A stretch of DNA of 32,527 bases from a virus, in IMG/VR virus record IMGVR_UViG_3300049197_000013, positions 1 to 32,527 of that record. One strand, written 5' to 3'. Below the pieces are notes generated by a model, which worked only from the letters and a program-made list of their open reading frames with translations, did no database searches and had not been told where the DNA came from. Every line of letters starts with the position of its first letter. Within the stretch, counting starts at the first letter, position 1. A program made the position numbers and the translations under genes. Shown piece by piece: positions 1 through 7,935 of this stretch.

Positions 1-305
1 TCAATGAATTCCCTTTCACCTGTCGGCGTTGACTCCGAGTTAGAAAACCCAATGAAGTACATGTACGTCTGCCAGGCTAAATACTTTTTGATGTAGCTGT
101 CGTATAGCGTCTGGTTGTCGGCACTTAACGTCTTTGGGTTTGTGCCGTACTGAGTAACGATCTGGTCGTAAAACTCAACCCCTAAAACCTGTTTCAAATC
201 TTCCTGAGCGTCATCGATACAAGGTCGAAACTTGCGTTCATCGATGTTGTCAGATAAGAAACATTCTTCTTTCAGGTACGCTATCGGTATTAATTGTAAG
301 CTCAT
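1..305 (-). CDS. Head-tail connector-like protein, partial (C-terminus outside window)
   Basis: The reading frame starts with ATG at 305-303 and runs off the window edge, giving the first 101 residues (MSLQLIPIAYLKEECF at the start). The start overlaps the portal stop codon as ATGA, so the two genes are translationally coupled and co-transcribed. The visible part is mostly helical and acidic, with FRPCIDDAQEDLKQVLG at about residues 27-43 and a Tyr/Trp-rich helix near 70-85. Small helical proteins directly after a portal gene are often adaptor or head-completion proteins, and that position is the main reason for the call. No diagnostic motif is visible, so the function is inferred from context only. 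Confidence 0.5.
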   Translation of the reverse strand, partial: MSLQLIPIAYLKEECFLSDNIDERKFRPCIDDAQEDLKQVLGVEFYDQIVTQYGTNPKTLSADNQTLYDSYIKKYLAWQTYMYFIGFSNSESTPTGEREFI

Positions 306-1918
306 ACTTCTTCAGTGGTTACTAGCCATGCCGCTAAATCTGTTTCTGTAAGTCCGTAGCTCATTAAAATCTGTTTCGCCTGATCGTAAGTAATTTCGCC
401 TACGTTGAAACGCCGCACTATTTTTTGAATCCTTCCGATCTGGGTAAGGTTCAAATCTTTCAGCGCTTCGTTTGGCTTTGGTGGTTCCGGTACGGGTTGA
501 CCGTTCTCATCTACTGCCGGGGTTGTAGTGCCTTCTGCCGGCGGATTTACTACCGTTGCTGTTCTCACGATCTCAATTTCCGGCATGTTCTTTTTGATGA
601 ACAATACCTTTTCTTGCTCGTTTAAGAACTCCCAAACCTCTTTATTGATTTCAATAGGCTGCGTGATCGGGTTGAAGTTTACAATCTTTGCATCTGCTTC
701 GGGACGCTTCTGCATGTTCGGGAACATGACGTTGTTGTAGAAGTTTTCCAAAACAGTGCGGAACTCTAACGTGCGAGACTGCATGAGTTCGATTGCCTTT
801 TGAATCTCCGACCCTCCCGAACCCAAAGAAACACCTTCCGAGATATTAGCCAGGATAGAAGGAACCTCCGTGGCAATGGTGATGATCTTTATAATGCTGT
901 CCCTAGTGGCAATGAGTTGATCTGACGCGAACGTACTTGGAAACCCGCTTACCTTGGCGGTGGCATCCTGATTTTTTGACCACATTGTAAGCGCTGTACC
1001 CGCTTTCCTAGATCCGCTGAAGTTTGTCCCCATCCACTCATTGAAAGCCTGGCCTACGGTCATTGTAGACTTTTTCTTTTTAGTCACCCCATCAGATAGG
1101 GTTTCTTCGGTCCAATGTTCCGGGTTAGGGCTTGGTGCGTCCGGATCTCCAATCATGTTTATAATAACCGATTGAAAGAATCCGTTTTCCAGTTCTTCGT
1201 TTACAAATTCCTGTAGTTTATGGTCAGCCTGGATAGCCTCTTTGGCGCTCCAATATTTAGGTTTCGGATAGAATCTTGACAGTGGCGACGTTTTGCCATA
1301 GTAAAAAACCTGTCCTGGGTATTGGTCGCGATGCTCTTTATTGAGTTCGGATAGTTCCTTGCTTACGTTCTCAGGATTAAAAACACTGAATTCTTTGGTG
1401 TATTCCTTTTTGTTTTCGAGTGTACCGAAGTACGGATTGTATTTTATGTGGGTGATATACGGTGACTTTTCACCGGGTTCCTTAAACCTACAGCTCTCAA
1501 ATGGGAGCTGGAAGGTATTAACAATCCGGCCAGCCTTGTCGTATTTGAAGTTTACCGAGAATCCCCAAAACAAGGCCAATGAATCAGCTAAGGAGCAATG
1601 GAAGTCCCAAAGGGTGGTGCCGTTCTGATCGATTACAAACTTCTGTAGATCCGGTTCTGAGAAGCCAGAACCCTTTATAAATTGGGCAATGGTATTGATA
1701 CACGATGCTGCAGCCGGGCTTTCTTCCACGGCCTGAGCAATACGCAAAGGTAGTGCGTCATCTTCACCGTAAAGAATTGTACCCTCCGCCCAATTACGCT
1801 GTGCAGGGGTTGAAATTTCACGTTTTAGATTCTCTGGTTCGCTTGATTTCTTACCCCCGAATAGTTGAGGGCTAGGGGAAACGGTGCGCTCTTGTGGATT
1901 TTTGACAGGCTTTCTCAC
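302..1918 (-). CDS. Phage portal protein
   Basis: This 538-residue protein has the size and layout of a portal, the dodecameric ring at the capsid vertex through which DNA enters and leaves. Residues about 55-150 (AEGTILYGEDD, then a helix ending CINTIAQFIKGSGF, then LADSLALFWGFSVNFKY) match the usual portal start, in which a small helical domain precedes the crown and wing. A long helical stretch around 345-415 (DQLIATRDSIIKIITIATEVP; IQKAIELMQSRTLEF) fits the stem region. The C-terminus is Pro-rich and then helical. The likely start is GTG at 1918, because no upstream ATG lies in frame. It is the last virion gene before the connector and follows the carbohydrate module with a 47-base gap. 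The assignment is by pattern, not by a search. Confidence 0.75.
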   Translation of the reverse strand: MRKPVKNPQERTVSPSPQLFGGKKSSEPENLKREISTPAQRNWAEGTILYGEDDALPLRIAQAVEESPAAASCINTIAQFIKGSGFSEPDLQKFVIDQNGTTLWDFHCSLADSLALFWGFSVNFKYDKAGRIVNTFQLPFESCRFKEPGEKSPYITHIKYNPYFGTLENKKEYTKEFSVFNPENVSKELSELNKEHRDQYPGQVFYYGKTSPLSRFYPKPKYWSAKEAIQADHKLQEFVNEELENGFFQSVIINMIGDPDAPSPNPEHWTEETLSDGVTKKKKSTMTVGQAFNEWMGTNFSGSRKAGTALTMWSKNQDATAKVSGFPSTFASDQLIATRDSIIKIITIATEVPSILANISEGVSLGSGGSEIQKAIELMQSRTLEFRTVLENFYNNVMFPNMQKRPEADAKIVNFNPITQPIEINKEVWEFLNEQEKVLFIKKNMPEIEIVRTATVVNPPAEGTTTPAVDENGQPVPEPPKPNEALKDLNLTQIGRIQKIVRRFNVGEITYDQAKQILMSYGLTETDLAAWLVTTEEV

Positions 1919-1965
1919 CTTAGCAAGTTAGCCGTTTAGATACCCTTGACGGGTGCCATAAATTG

Positions 1966-2184
1966 TCACCACTTCTTTAGTTCACATAGGGATTTTTCAC
2001 CAGAATTGGCCATAGCTTTAAGATTGCACCCACAGAAAGCGCATGAGTCGCCGTTCTTTGCAAAACAACTATCACAGATAGTGAGCTTTCGGTCTGCCTC
2101 CCTTTCCTCTATTTTGAAGATAGTTCGATACCAGCCTATGAAAAAAGCTCTAATGGTTTTGATCGAGAATATTTTTCGTACCAT
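1966..2184 (-). CDS. Small four-cysteine (zinc-ribbon-like) protein
   Basis: A 72-residue protein with a basic, hydrophobic N-terminus (MVRKIFSIKTIRAFFIGWYR) followed by a Cys motif ICDSCFAKNGDSCAFCGC, that is CxxC-x7-CxxCxC. Tiny phage proteins with a CxxC...CxxCGCxL pattern are widespread and of unknown role. The paired CxxC motifs suggest a zinc knuckle. I chose the internal ATG at 2184, because the longer frame from 2229 would bury more of its start inside the upstream glycosyltransferase; even so it overlaps that gene by 49 bases. It is the last gene of the carbohydrate module, just before the portal. Function is unknown. Confidence 0.6.
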   Translation of the reverse strand: MVRKIFSIKTIRAFFIGWYRTIFKIEEREADRKLTICDSCFAKNGDSCAFCGCNLKAMANSGEKSLCELKKW

Positions 2185-2864
2185 TCCTTTATACGTTTTT
2201 GATCTTCCCACATGCAATGATAACCCCACCCGCGCTGTTTGTTCTCATCACTGAACCTTTCACGGTATGCAGCGTGTCTTTTTACGAGCCTTTCCGGCCC
2301 TCCTACGTTTCGGTAATGGAGTAAATATAGGGTTTCTTCCGACCATTGGACACGTCCTTTAGGACTGCATACGTGCGCGCCGGCCCTGTAGTTAATATCT
2401 GTTATGGCTTTGGGGTCGAATATGACAGCCTTGGAGTAGTTTTCTTCGTGTATGCCGTTTGTAACATCATACCACGATTGCTCTGGCATACGGTAGCTGA
2501 AAACGTTCCAACCTTGTGTTTTAAAAATGGTTGCATCTTTAATCGTTCTTAATCGATACTTATGGCTGTTGCCCATTAAAACTTCATCGGCATCGACTAC
2601 AATAACATAATCTCGGCGATCATTTCCCGGGTGTGACTTTTTCCAGCAGGAGTTTTTCAAGTCCATGTTTGACCGGTCATCAAATACGCCTTTTTTTCCA
2701 AAGGTTTTTACTTTGGCTCCGAGTGATCTGGCTATGTCTGGACTGCCATCGTCGCTGAAGTTATCCCATACAATAACGCTCTGGCAGAAATTAAGGTAGT
2801 GTTCTACTGTCAGGTGTATCGTATCGGCTTCGTTCCAGCATAGTACGTGTGCTTCAATGTTCAT
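2136..2864 (-). CDS. Family 2-like glycosyltransferase (GT-A fold)
   Basis: This 242-residue protein looks like a GT-A glycosyltransferase of the Glyco_tranf_2_4 type. It begins MNIEAHVLCWNEADTI, the usual nucleotide-binding first strand with a WNE loop, followed by VIVWDNFSDDGS (about 30-41) and the metal-binding DAD motif in VIVVDADEV (about 88-95). The C-terminal half is rich in His, Trp and Tyr (HEENY, GAHVCSP, LLHYRNVGG), typical of acceptor domains in this group. No membrane segment is seen, so it acts in the cytoplasm. ATGA overlap with the upstream gene indicates coupled translation. The sugar and acceptor cannot be read from sequence. Confidence 0.8.
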   Translation of the reverse strand: MNIEAHVLCWNEADTIHLTVEHYLNFCQSVIVWDNFSDDGSPDIARSLGAKVKTFGKKGVFDDRSNMDLKNSCWKKSHPGNDRRDYVIVVDADEVLMGNSHKYRLRTIKDATIFKTQGWNVFSYRMPEQSWYDVTNGIHEENYSKAVIFDPKAITDINYRAGAHVCSPKGRVQWSEETLYLLHYRNVGGPERLVKRHAAYRERFSDENKQRGWGYHCMWEDQKRIKEWYEKYSRSKPLELFS

Positions 2865-3100
2865 ATTTTTTCGAAGCGCTTATGGTGGTAATCCTTCCAT
2901 TCACTGCTTTTAAATGTGAACTCTCGAACGTGAGGTGCAATATCTATATCGGATGGCATTGATCCTGCCATTTGCGTTGAGAAACCCCAGCTAAAAACCT
3001 CAACAACCTCGACTATGTAAGGTTCTTTTGAGTGAGATCCTTTGCCCGGATTTACCCTAAACTTAGCTCCAACTTTAATGTCTCGATAAATGTCGATCAT
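2861..3100 (-). CDS. Small hypothetical protein in carbohydrate module
   Basis: A 79-residue soluble protein, largely beta-strand by composition (YIVEVVEVFSWGFSTQM), with a basic and aromatic C-terminus (WKDYHHKRFEKI). It starts with MIDIYRDIKVGAKFRV, which resembles the first strand of a small barrel. No family was recognised. It is coupled by ATGA overlaps both to the membrane peptide gene upstream and to the glycosyltransferase downstream, so it is very likely expressed, but its role is unknown. Confidence 0.6.
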   Translation of the reverse strand: MIDIYRDIKVGAKFRVNPGKGSHSKEPYIVEVVEVFSWGFSTQMAGSMPSDIDIAPHVREFTFKSSEWKDYHHKRFEKI

Positions 3101-3273
3101 TTTCTTTTCGCTTGAAACACTGAGTCAATGTGCTGTATCGGCTTACCTTTTAAAGAGTCTGGTAAACTCCTTTCTTCAAAGTGATCTGACTTCCAGTAAG
3201 GATGGGATATTGTTTTACGCTGTGTATTGAAAGCGTTTGTCCCGATTGCTAAGGCTATTAGAATGTAGATCAT
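3097..3273 (-). CDS. Small membrane-anchored or exported peptide
   Basis: A 58-residue protein starting MIYILIALAIGTNAFNTQRK. The first 14 residues form a hydrophobic segment ending near an AFN site, so it is either a short signal peptide or a membrane anchor. The rest is polar and charged (HPYWKSDHFEERSLPDSL). I chose the ATG at 3273, because it overlaps the upstream stop as ATGA; a longer frame from 3321 would run through the upstream methyltransferase. No family was recognised. It is one of two tiny membrane proteins embedded among the sugar genes. Confidence 0.55.
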   Translation of the reverse strand: MIYILIALAIGTNAFNTQRKTISHPYWKSDHFEERSLPDSLKGKPIQHIDSVFQAKRK

Positions 3274-3896
3274 ATTCCTTTGATGTAAAGTGCATCGCCC
3301 CAACCAGTATTTCCGCACCATGATGTTTCCACGCGCTTAAACCCGTGACCGTTCAGGAACAAATCAAGATCACCTACAAGTACACATCCTTTGTAAAGTT
3401 CCTGCTGATTGACTTCAGTGTATATCCATTTGAACTGCTTTAACAGATCACCCATGCCACGCAAAGCCAAAAGTTCTGCGCCCTGTAAATCGAGATTGAG
3501 AAAATCAATCGACCCTAGCCCAATTTCATTAAACAAAACATCACCTCGCCGCATGGTTGTTTTGTACGACTCCACATAATGTACTTCTGGGTGTGCTATT
3601 TTATGCGTTCCAAGTTCCAGTATAGAACTACTTTGCCCAGCGTTATTTGATACATGAAAATCTACTTCCTTTCCTTCAACGTCACCCATGCACGCTAAGA
3701 TAATGCCGTGTTTGTACTGATTTGTATTAGTCACAAGTTGTGGTATCAAATCGGGGTTTGCCTCAACCCAAATAACGTCTTTAATTCCCAACTCATCGTA
3801 TACCGGCGCTTCCTCCCCTACGTTTGCTCCAAGGTGTAAAACTCCTGACGGCTTGATGCCGTACTTTGGAAACAGTTTTCTAAAATCGATCAGCAT
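3270..3896 (-). CDS. FkbM family methyltransferase
   Basis: A 208-residue SAM-dependent methyltransferase of the FkbM type. The glycine loop is VLHLGANVGEE (about 19-29), the acidic residue after strand 2 is in WVEANPD (about 43-49), and the characteristic FkbM signature is FLNLDLQGAELLALRGM (about 132-148), close to the family pattern of K/N-x-D-x-x-G-A-E. FkbM enzymes O-methylate natural products and bacterial surface sugars. It overlaps the upstream methyltransferase as TAATG, so the two are translated together. In this setting a sugar hydroxyl is the likely target (inference). Confidence 0.85.
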   Translation of the reverse strand: MLIDFRKLFPKYGIKPSGVLHLGANVGEEAPVYDELGIKDVIWVEANPDLIPQLVTNTNQYKHGIILACMGDVEGKEVDFHVSNNAGQSSSILELGTHKIAHPEVHYVESYKTTMRRGDVLFNEIGLGSIDFLNLDLQGAELLALRGMGDLLKQFKWIYTEVNQQELYKGCVLVGDLDLFLNGHGFKRVETSWCGNTGWGDALYIKGI

Positions 3897-4444
3897 TACT
3901 TTTTACGTTTAGGTTTGATGATATATGCACCCGCGTCTTCCTGTTTGTCTTCATCTATGCGATGTAAATTAATACCTTCCTTTTGTGCGAATTTTCTCAC
4001 AGCTACATTCACGCCATAGGATATATTTTCAAAGTCATGAAAGGCCATCACGCCGGACTCTTTTAACTTTGGCCACCATGCCTCAATATCTTTCGTCACT
4101 GAATCTTCGTCGTGACCCGCGTCGATGTAAACCAGGTCCACCGAATTATCAGGTACGTGCTGCGACATTCTCCATGTGATCCCGCGCAATACTCTTACTT
4201 TATCTTTGAATGGCTTAAACCTTGCCATTGCGGCTTTGTAGTTTGCTTCATGCCATTCATCGTCAAAGTTTCCATCCCCCGTAATACCTGCGATGTGTGA
4301 CCAGTTGTCGACAGCGTAATGCAGTTGTGGTTTCCAGTTCTTTAGGATGTGTTCCGAAAAATAGCCCTCTGCCACGCCGCATTCTACTGTCACCGGATTT
4401 GCAGGGATGAGTTTGTTAAGATCGATTCTGTATTTTATAGTCAT
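3896..4444 (-). CDS. Class I SAM-dependent methyltransferase (Methyltransf_24-like)
   Basis: A 182-residue Rossmann-fold methyltransferase. The SAM-binding loop is VECGVAEGYFSEHIL (about 19-33) and the post-loop acidic residue is in YAVDNW. The sequence VDLVYIDAGHDEDSV followed by WWPKLKESGVMAFHDF (about 105-140) is typical of the Methyltransf_24 group, where the DxGH and HDF residues line the active site. It is coupled to the GT25 gene upstream by ATGA and to the FkbM gene downstream by TAATG. The substrate is unknown; modification of a sugar is inferred from the neighbours. Confidence 0.8.
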   Translation of the reverse strand: MTIKYRIDLNKLIPANPVTVECGVAEGYFSEHILKNWKPQLHYAVDNWSHIAGITGDGNFDDEWHEANYKAAMARFKPFKDKVRVLRGITWRMSQHVPDNSVDLVYIDAGHDEDSVTKDIEAWWPKLKESGVMAFHDFENISYGVNVAVRKFAQKEGINLHRIDEDKQEDAGAYIIKPKRKK

Positions 4445-5226
4445 GATGCTTCGTGCCAGTTAAATGCATCGGGGTCAAATTCACTCATTAAGTTTTTCCA
4501 CACGTAAGGGCCGTTGTTTAAATGCCCGCTCCATACTGTCATACCTTGACCTATGTTCGATTGATTATCGATCTGATAGACGCAACCAGGGACAAAGGAG
4601 AAACATTTTAATTGAGGTTGCAGCTTGATAAAAAGCCAGTCGATCCCAATTGATTCGTGTACGTGATGGTCAAGTAGTTTAATGATCTTGTCCAGTGATT
4701 TGTAATTCACTAAGTACGCAAAGGTATTGTAACAGCCATAGGTACGGATCATGCGCGGGTCGTCGGTTCTCTTTACGTCGTAACCTAAATTAGCTGAACA
4801 GTTCGGACGCATCATTGATTCACCTTTCCTATGCCAGTGTGGCGGGTTGATGTGAAACGCAGCCCCAAGCCATACAATATCCCATTCGTGAGCTTCAGAC
4901 CAGTTAGAAATATACTCCATGCGTTCGTGAAAGTCGGAGCAGAATTTAATATCATCCTCCAAAACTATTGCATTAAGTCCAAGCTCTAACGCCGTTTTCA
5001 TCACTTCAACTTGTGAAAGATGGCATCCAATTGCGCCGGGTGTTCGCTCATACATCACCCGATACTTTGGGTTTTTGTAGTCTGTTTCCTTCCACGGAAA
5101 ACTTCTTTGTCGTACTGCATTGATACCGACGCGGTTTAGTTCCGTGTTCATGTGCTGCAATCGGTCCAACCTTTCGTCAAGGTTGCAGAATGAAATATAG
5201 CTGCTGTCTAGTAAATCAATTTTCAT
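4441..5226 (-). CDS. Family 25 glycosyltransferase
   Basis: A 261-residue protein with the hallmarks of GT25, the family of LPS beta-galactosyltransferases and relatives. It has an N-terminal block with CNLDERLDRLQHM (about 14-26), then GAIGCHLSQVEVMKTAL (about 64-80), then the metal-binding AIVLEDDI (about 86-93). The His/Trp-rich region near 125-135 and SIGIDWLF (about 192-199, with the conserved D before WLF) also fit. It is cytoplasmic with no signal peptide. Its start overlaps the preceding methyltransferase by 11 bases. It would add a hexose to a growing glycan; donor and acceptor are unknown. Confidence 0.85.
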   Translation of the reverse strand: MKIDLLDSSYISFCNLDERLDRLQHMNTELNRVGINAVRQRSFPWKETDYKNPKYRVMYERTPGAIGCHLSQVEVMKTALELGLNAIVLEDDIKFCSDFHERMEYISNWSEAHEWDIVWLGAAFHINPPHWHRKGESMMRPNCSANLGYDVKRTDDPRMIRTYGCYNTFAYLVNYKSLDKIIKLLDHHVHESIGIDWLFIKLQPQLKCFSFVPGCVYQIDNQSNIGQGMTVWSGHLNNGPYVWKNLMSEFDPDAFNWHEAS

Positions 5227-6346
5227 TTTTGCGGATTAAAACTTGATACCCTTTGTGTAGTACTGTGATCTTTGGGCGGTGTGTGTCCAGAAACTTATCA
5301 ATGCCTCTTTTGGTTTCTTCCCTCCATTCGTAATCATCGAATAGAATATGACCGCCTACCTTTGTCACTCGAAAGGCGTTGCATCCATCCAAAAACACTT
5401 CATTTTCCCGGTGATCGCCGTCGATGTAGATGAAGTCAAATTGATAGTCCCAAAGTTTACCGAATGCTTGTGGCGTTGTCTCCCTGATTAGTTCTATCGG
5501 ATAACCTTTTGTGTTCTTGATGAACCTTTCATACTGCCCGACGAACATATGATTGTCTGGATGGCCGGGTAGGTATTCGTCTGTAAGTGGATCTACGCAG
5601 ATCATGCGCCCTCCTGACTTCAAAAGATTTTCACAGATATAACGAGACGTTAGCCCCTCAAAACATCCGATCTCCAAAGCAAAATCAAACTTCATTCCCT
5701 TGGTGTTCTTGATAAATTCACCGTTCCAATTTTGTGTAAAGTCTGACATGGCAAATATTACGTTTTCTTTGTCGTCTGTTTTGAGTGATTTGTATCCGAA
5801 TGATTCAACATAAGAAACAATGTCTGCAAATGTTCTCCCTGTTACCTGGATGTGTTCGGCGTATTCGACCTGTATAAATTTGATCGCTTTTTCTGTGAGC
5901 ATGTTTTTGGCTCCCTCCAATACCATAAGTTCCGCGCCCTCCACGTCGATCTTTAAGAGGTCAATGTGATTTAATAGATGGCGGTCGCAGTAATCGTCAA
6001 TCCGGTCTGTCTGGACTTGCTTTTTCTTCCACGGTAACTCATCCCACTTGTTGTTTCCAATGATGTTGGATAGGCCGTTGTTCTCGTTTGTGAAGTAGGT
6101 AAATTCAGCGGACCCGATCTTGTTACTCAGTGCGTCGGTATTGTACACGATGTTTTTCTGATCGCAGAAACGCACCATTGAGTAATGGAGTAATATTTCG
6201 TTAGGTTCAAAAAGGTGAATCTCTGAAACGTTCCTCACAAACAAGTCAGAGAAATCACCCTTGTTACTCCCTACGTCGAAAACAATTGAATGCTTATCGA
6301 AGTACGGGAATAGATTTAATACGCTTTGCTTTTCTTCGTTGCTCAT
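5216..6346 (-). CDS. Two-domain methyltransferase: FkbM fused to Methyltransf_24-like
   Basis: A 376-residue protein holding two complete methyltransferase domains. The N-terminal FkbM domain (about 1-210) shows VFDVGSNKGDFS, HLFEPNE and the signature LLKIDVEGAELMVLEGA. The C-terminal class I domain (about 215-376) shows FALEIGCFEGLTSRYI, ICVDPL, then FDFIYIDGDHRENEVFLDG and HILFDDYEW. I start it at the ATG at 6346, because this gives the ATGA overlap seen throughout this operon; a longer frame begins at 6397 inside the upstream membrane protein gene. Both catalytic domains look intact. It probably methylates two positions of a glycan (inference). The same two domain types occur as separate genes 1-2 kb downstream. 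Confidence 0.85.
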   Translation of the reverse strand: MSNEEKQSVLNLFPYFDKHSIVFDVGSNKGDFSDLFVRNVSEIHLFEPNEILLHYSMVRFCDQKNIVYNTDALSNKIGSAEFTYFTNENNGLSNIIGNNKWDELPWKKKQVQTDRIDDYCDRHLLNHIDLLKIDVEGAELMVLEGAKNMLTEKAIKFIQVEYAEHIQVTGRTFADIVSYVESFGYKSLKTDDKENVIFAMSDFTQNWNGEFIKNTKGMKFDFALEIGCFEGLTSRYICENLLKSGGRMICVDPLTDEYLPGHPDNHMFVGQYERFIKNTKGYPIELIRETTPQAFGKLWDYQFDFIYIDGDHRENEVFLDGCNAFRVTKVGGHILFDDYEWREETKRGIDKFLDTHRPKITVLHKGYQVLIRKNEN

Positions 6347-6534
6347 TTTGTAACCAATTCGAATATACCGGCAAAGTAATAAACAAGCATCGTGCAAATG
6401 AATATGAAGAAGGCCGAGAAATAACCGGCAGAGGTTGATACGCTGTCCTCCTTTAAATTCATCTGCTTCATAAGCTGAGCGCCAAGTGTTACAAATGGCC
6501 AGCAGATAATGACAAATAAGAAAAATGTCTTCAT
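6343..6534 (-). CDS. Small two-helix membrane protein
   Basis: A 63-residue protein with two predicted membrane segments, FFLFVIICWPFVTLGA (about 4-19) and YFSAFFIFICTMLVYYFAGI (about 38-57), joined by a short polar loop. No family was recognised. It is coupled by ATGA overlaps to the epimerase upstream and the two-domain methyltransferase downstream. Such a protein could tether the sugar enzymes to the inner membrane, but nothing in the sequence shows this. Confidence 0.6.
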   Translation of the reverse strand: MKTFFLFVIICWPFVTLGAQLMKQMNLKEDSVSTSAGYFSAFFIFICTMLVYYFAGIFELVTK

Positions 6535-7508
6535 TTCTTCATTTCGTTTTCAATCCAATGATATGTTTTAGACAGTCCTTCAGCAAGTGAAAACTTAGGT
6601 TCCCAATTTAATACTTTTCGGATCAAGTCGTTATTTGAATTCCTACCCCTTACCCCTGTTGGACCGTCGATGTGTTCAATTTTCAAATCCTTCCCACCGA
6701 TGAACATGGCTAATTTTGCCAGCTCATTGATTGATACCATTTCTTCGCTCCCTATATTGATAGGTTCCTTAAAGTCGGACTGCATTAATAACCTGACAGC
6801 GTCGATACAGTCATCAATGTAAAGGAATGATCTGGTTTGTTCACCGTCGCCCCAAATCAAAATAGTGTCATTAGATTCAATAACCTTTCTACAGATCGCC
6901 GCCGGTGCCTTTTCTTTGCCTCCACTCCATGTTCCCATTGGGCCGTAAATGTTGTGGAAGCGGGCTATACGAACATCAAGCCCATAAGACAGCATGGCTG
7001 ATTCGTGCATTTTTTCGGAACATAGCTTTTGCCATCCGTATATAAGATCTGGCCATGCCGGGTAAGCGTCTGACTCTTTTAATCCTGGGTTAGCTTCACT
7101 TTCCTGTATGTGCTGATTGTAGACACACGCTGAACTGGAATAGAAAACTTTAATGCCTCGGTTAACGCAGCAGTCCAGAATGTTAGTTATGATCTGAGTA
7201 GACCCAATCATTACGTCATAGCTGTATTCTGGTTTTCCTATGTAACCCATTCCACCCATTAAACAGGCGAGTGAATAAACTTCATCGATGTGATCGTAAC
7301 CTTCAAGAAATTTATTTGGCCAGAATATTTGTGCTACAAGATTTTTTACCCGTAAATCGAACGGATAGAACTTATCAGGCTTGTTGTATTTTGGTTCTTC
7401 AATGTCAGCTCCAACAACAAAATATCCTTCAGACTGTAGGCGTTTAACCAAGTGACCACCTATAAAACCGGATGATCCAGCAACGAAAGCAACTTTATCG
7501 GTTCGCAT
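6531..7508 (-). CDS. GDP-mannose 3,5-epimerase-like NAD-dependent epimerase
   Basis: A 325-residue extended short-chain dehydrogenase. The NAD-binding GSSGFIGG lies at 11-18. The active site shows SSSACVY (Cys128), YGWQK (Tyr157, Lys161) and GGKEKAPAA (Lys200). From memory, plant GDP-mannose 3,5-epimerase uses Cys145, Tyr174, Lys178 and Lys217, and the spacings (29, 4, 39) are identical here. Other near-verbatim family blocks are RFHNIYGP, WGDGEQTRSF, NIGSEEMVS and GPTGVRGRNSNN. The known reaction converts GDP-D-mannose to GDP-L-galactose (and GDP-L-gulose). The start is the ATG at 7508, just before the Rossmann strand; a frame from 7607 adds 33 residues that overlap the endonuclease gene. 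It supplies a donor sugar for the adjacent transferases (inference). Confidence 0.88.
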   Translation of the reverse strand: MRTDKVAFVAGSSGFIGGHLVKRLQSEGYFVVGADIEEPKYNKPDKFYPFDLRVKNLVAQIFWPNKFLEGYDHIDEVYSLACLMGGMGYIGKPEYSYDVMIGSTQIITNILDCCVNRGIKVFYSSSACVYNQHIQESEANPGLKESDAYPAWPDLIYGWQKLCSEKMHESAMLSYGLDVRIARFHNIYGPMGTWSGGKEKAPAAICRKVIESNDTILIWGDGEQTRSFLYIDDCIDAVRLLMQSDFKEPINIGSEEMVSINELAKLAMFIGGKDLKIEHIDGPTGVRGRNSNNDLIRKVLNWEPKFSLAEGLSKTYHWIENEMKK

Positions 7509-7935
7509 AATCAGATTTTTTAAGACCCTTGTTCCACGCAATACAAACACCCTTAGTGCCGGTGTTCCACGGCTTTTGTCCGGCGTGGGAAACTCTAGAT
7601 TTTTCAATTGAACAATCGCTGTGCTTTCCGTTCCAACCCGGTGCCTTTAAGTTCATCATACTGTACCCTGCTGATTCAAAAATCGAGTAGTAGAACTTCT
7701 CCCAAAAATCTAATTCAGTCCTGTTCGGCTTGTACTCAAAATGTTTTAGAATATCGATTCTATGGGAATCAAATCCATAGCGCCTGAGGCTGTCCATAAC
7801 CTTTACTTGGTTGTGACATGTGAGCGTCTTGTATCGGCTTCTGCGATTGGTTAAATCAGTTGTTTGCCCTACGTAAGCACTCTTGTCAGGAGCAACTAAC
7901 ACATAAATTGCGCTGTACTTATATCGTTTACCCAT
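7495..7935 (-). CDS. GIY-YIG homing-type endonuclease with NUMOD3-like C-terminus
   Basis: A 146-residue protein. The N-terminal GIY-YIG nuclease core is visible as IYVLVAPDKSAYVGQTTDL (about 10-28), where IYV and YVG stand for GIY and YIG, followed by the conserved Arg in NRRSRY and a Glu in helix LDFWEKFYY. The C-terminus carries GQKPWNTGTKG and AWNKGLKKS, the repeated KPWNKG-type signature of NUMOD3 DNA-binding modules. Free-standing phage endonucleases of this type cut at intronless sites and spread themselves by gene conversion. It sits between a glycosyltransferase and the epimerase, overlapping both (8 and 14 bases), without an intron visible. Confidence 0.85.
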   Translation of the reverse strand: MGKRYKYSAIYVLVAPDKSAYVGQTTDLTNRRSRYKTLTCHNQVKVMDSLRRYGFDSHRIDILKHFEYKPNRTELDFWEKFYYSIFESAGYSMMNLKAPGWNGKHSDCSIEKSRVSHAGQKPWNTGTKGVCIAWNKGLKKSDYANR

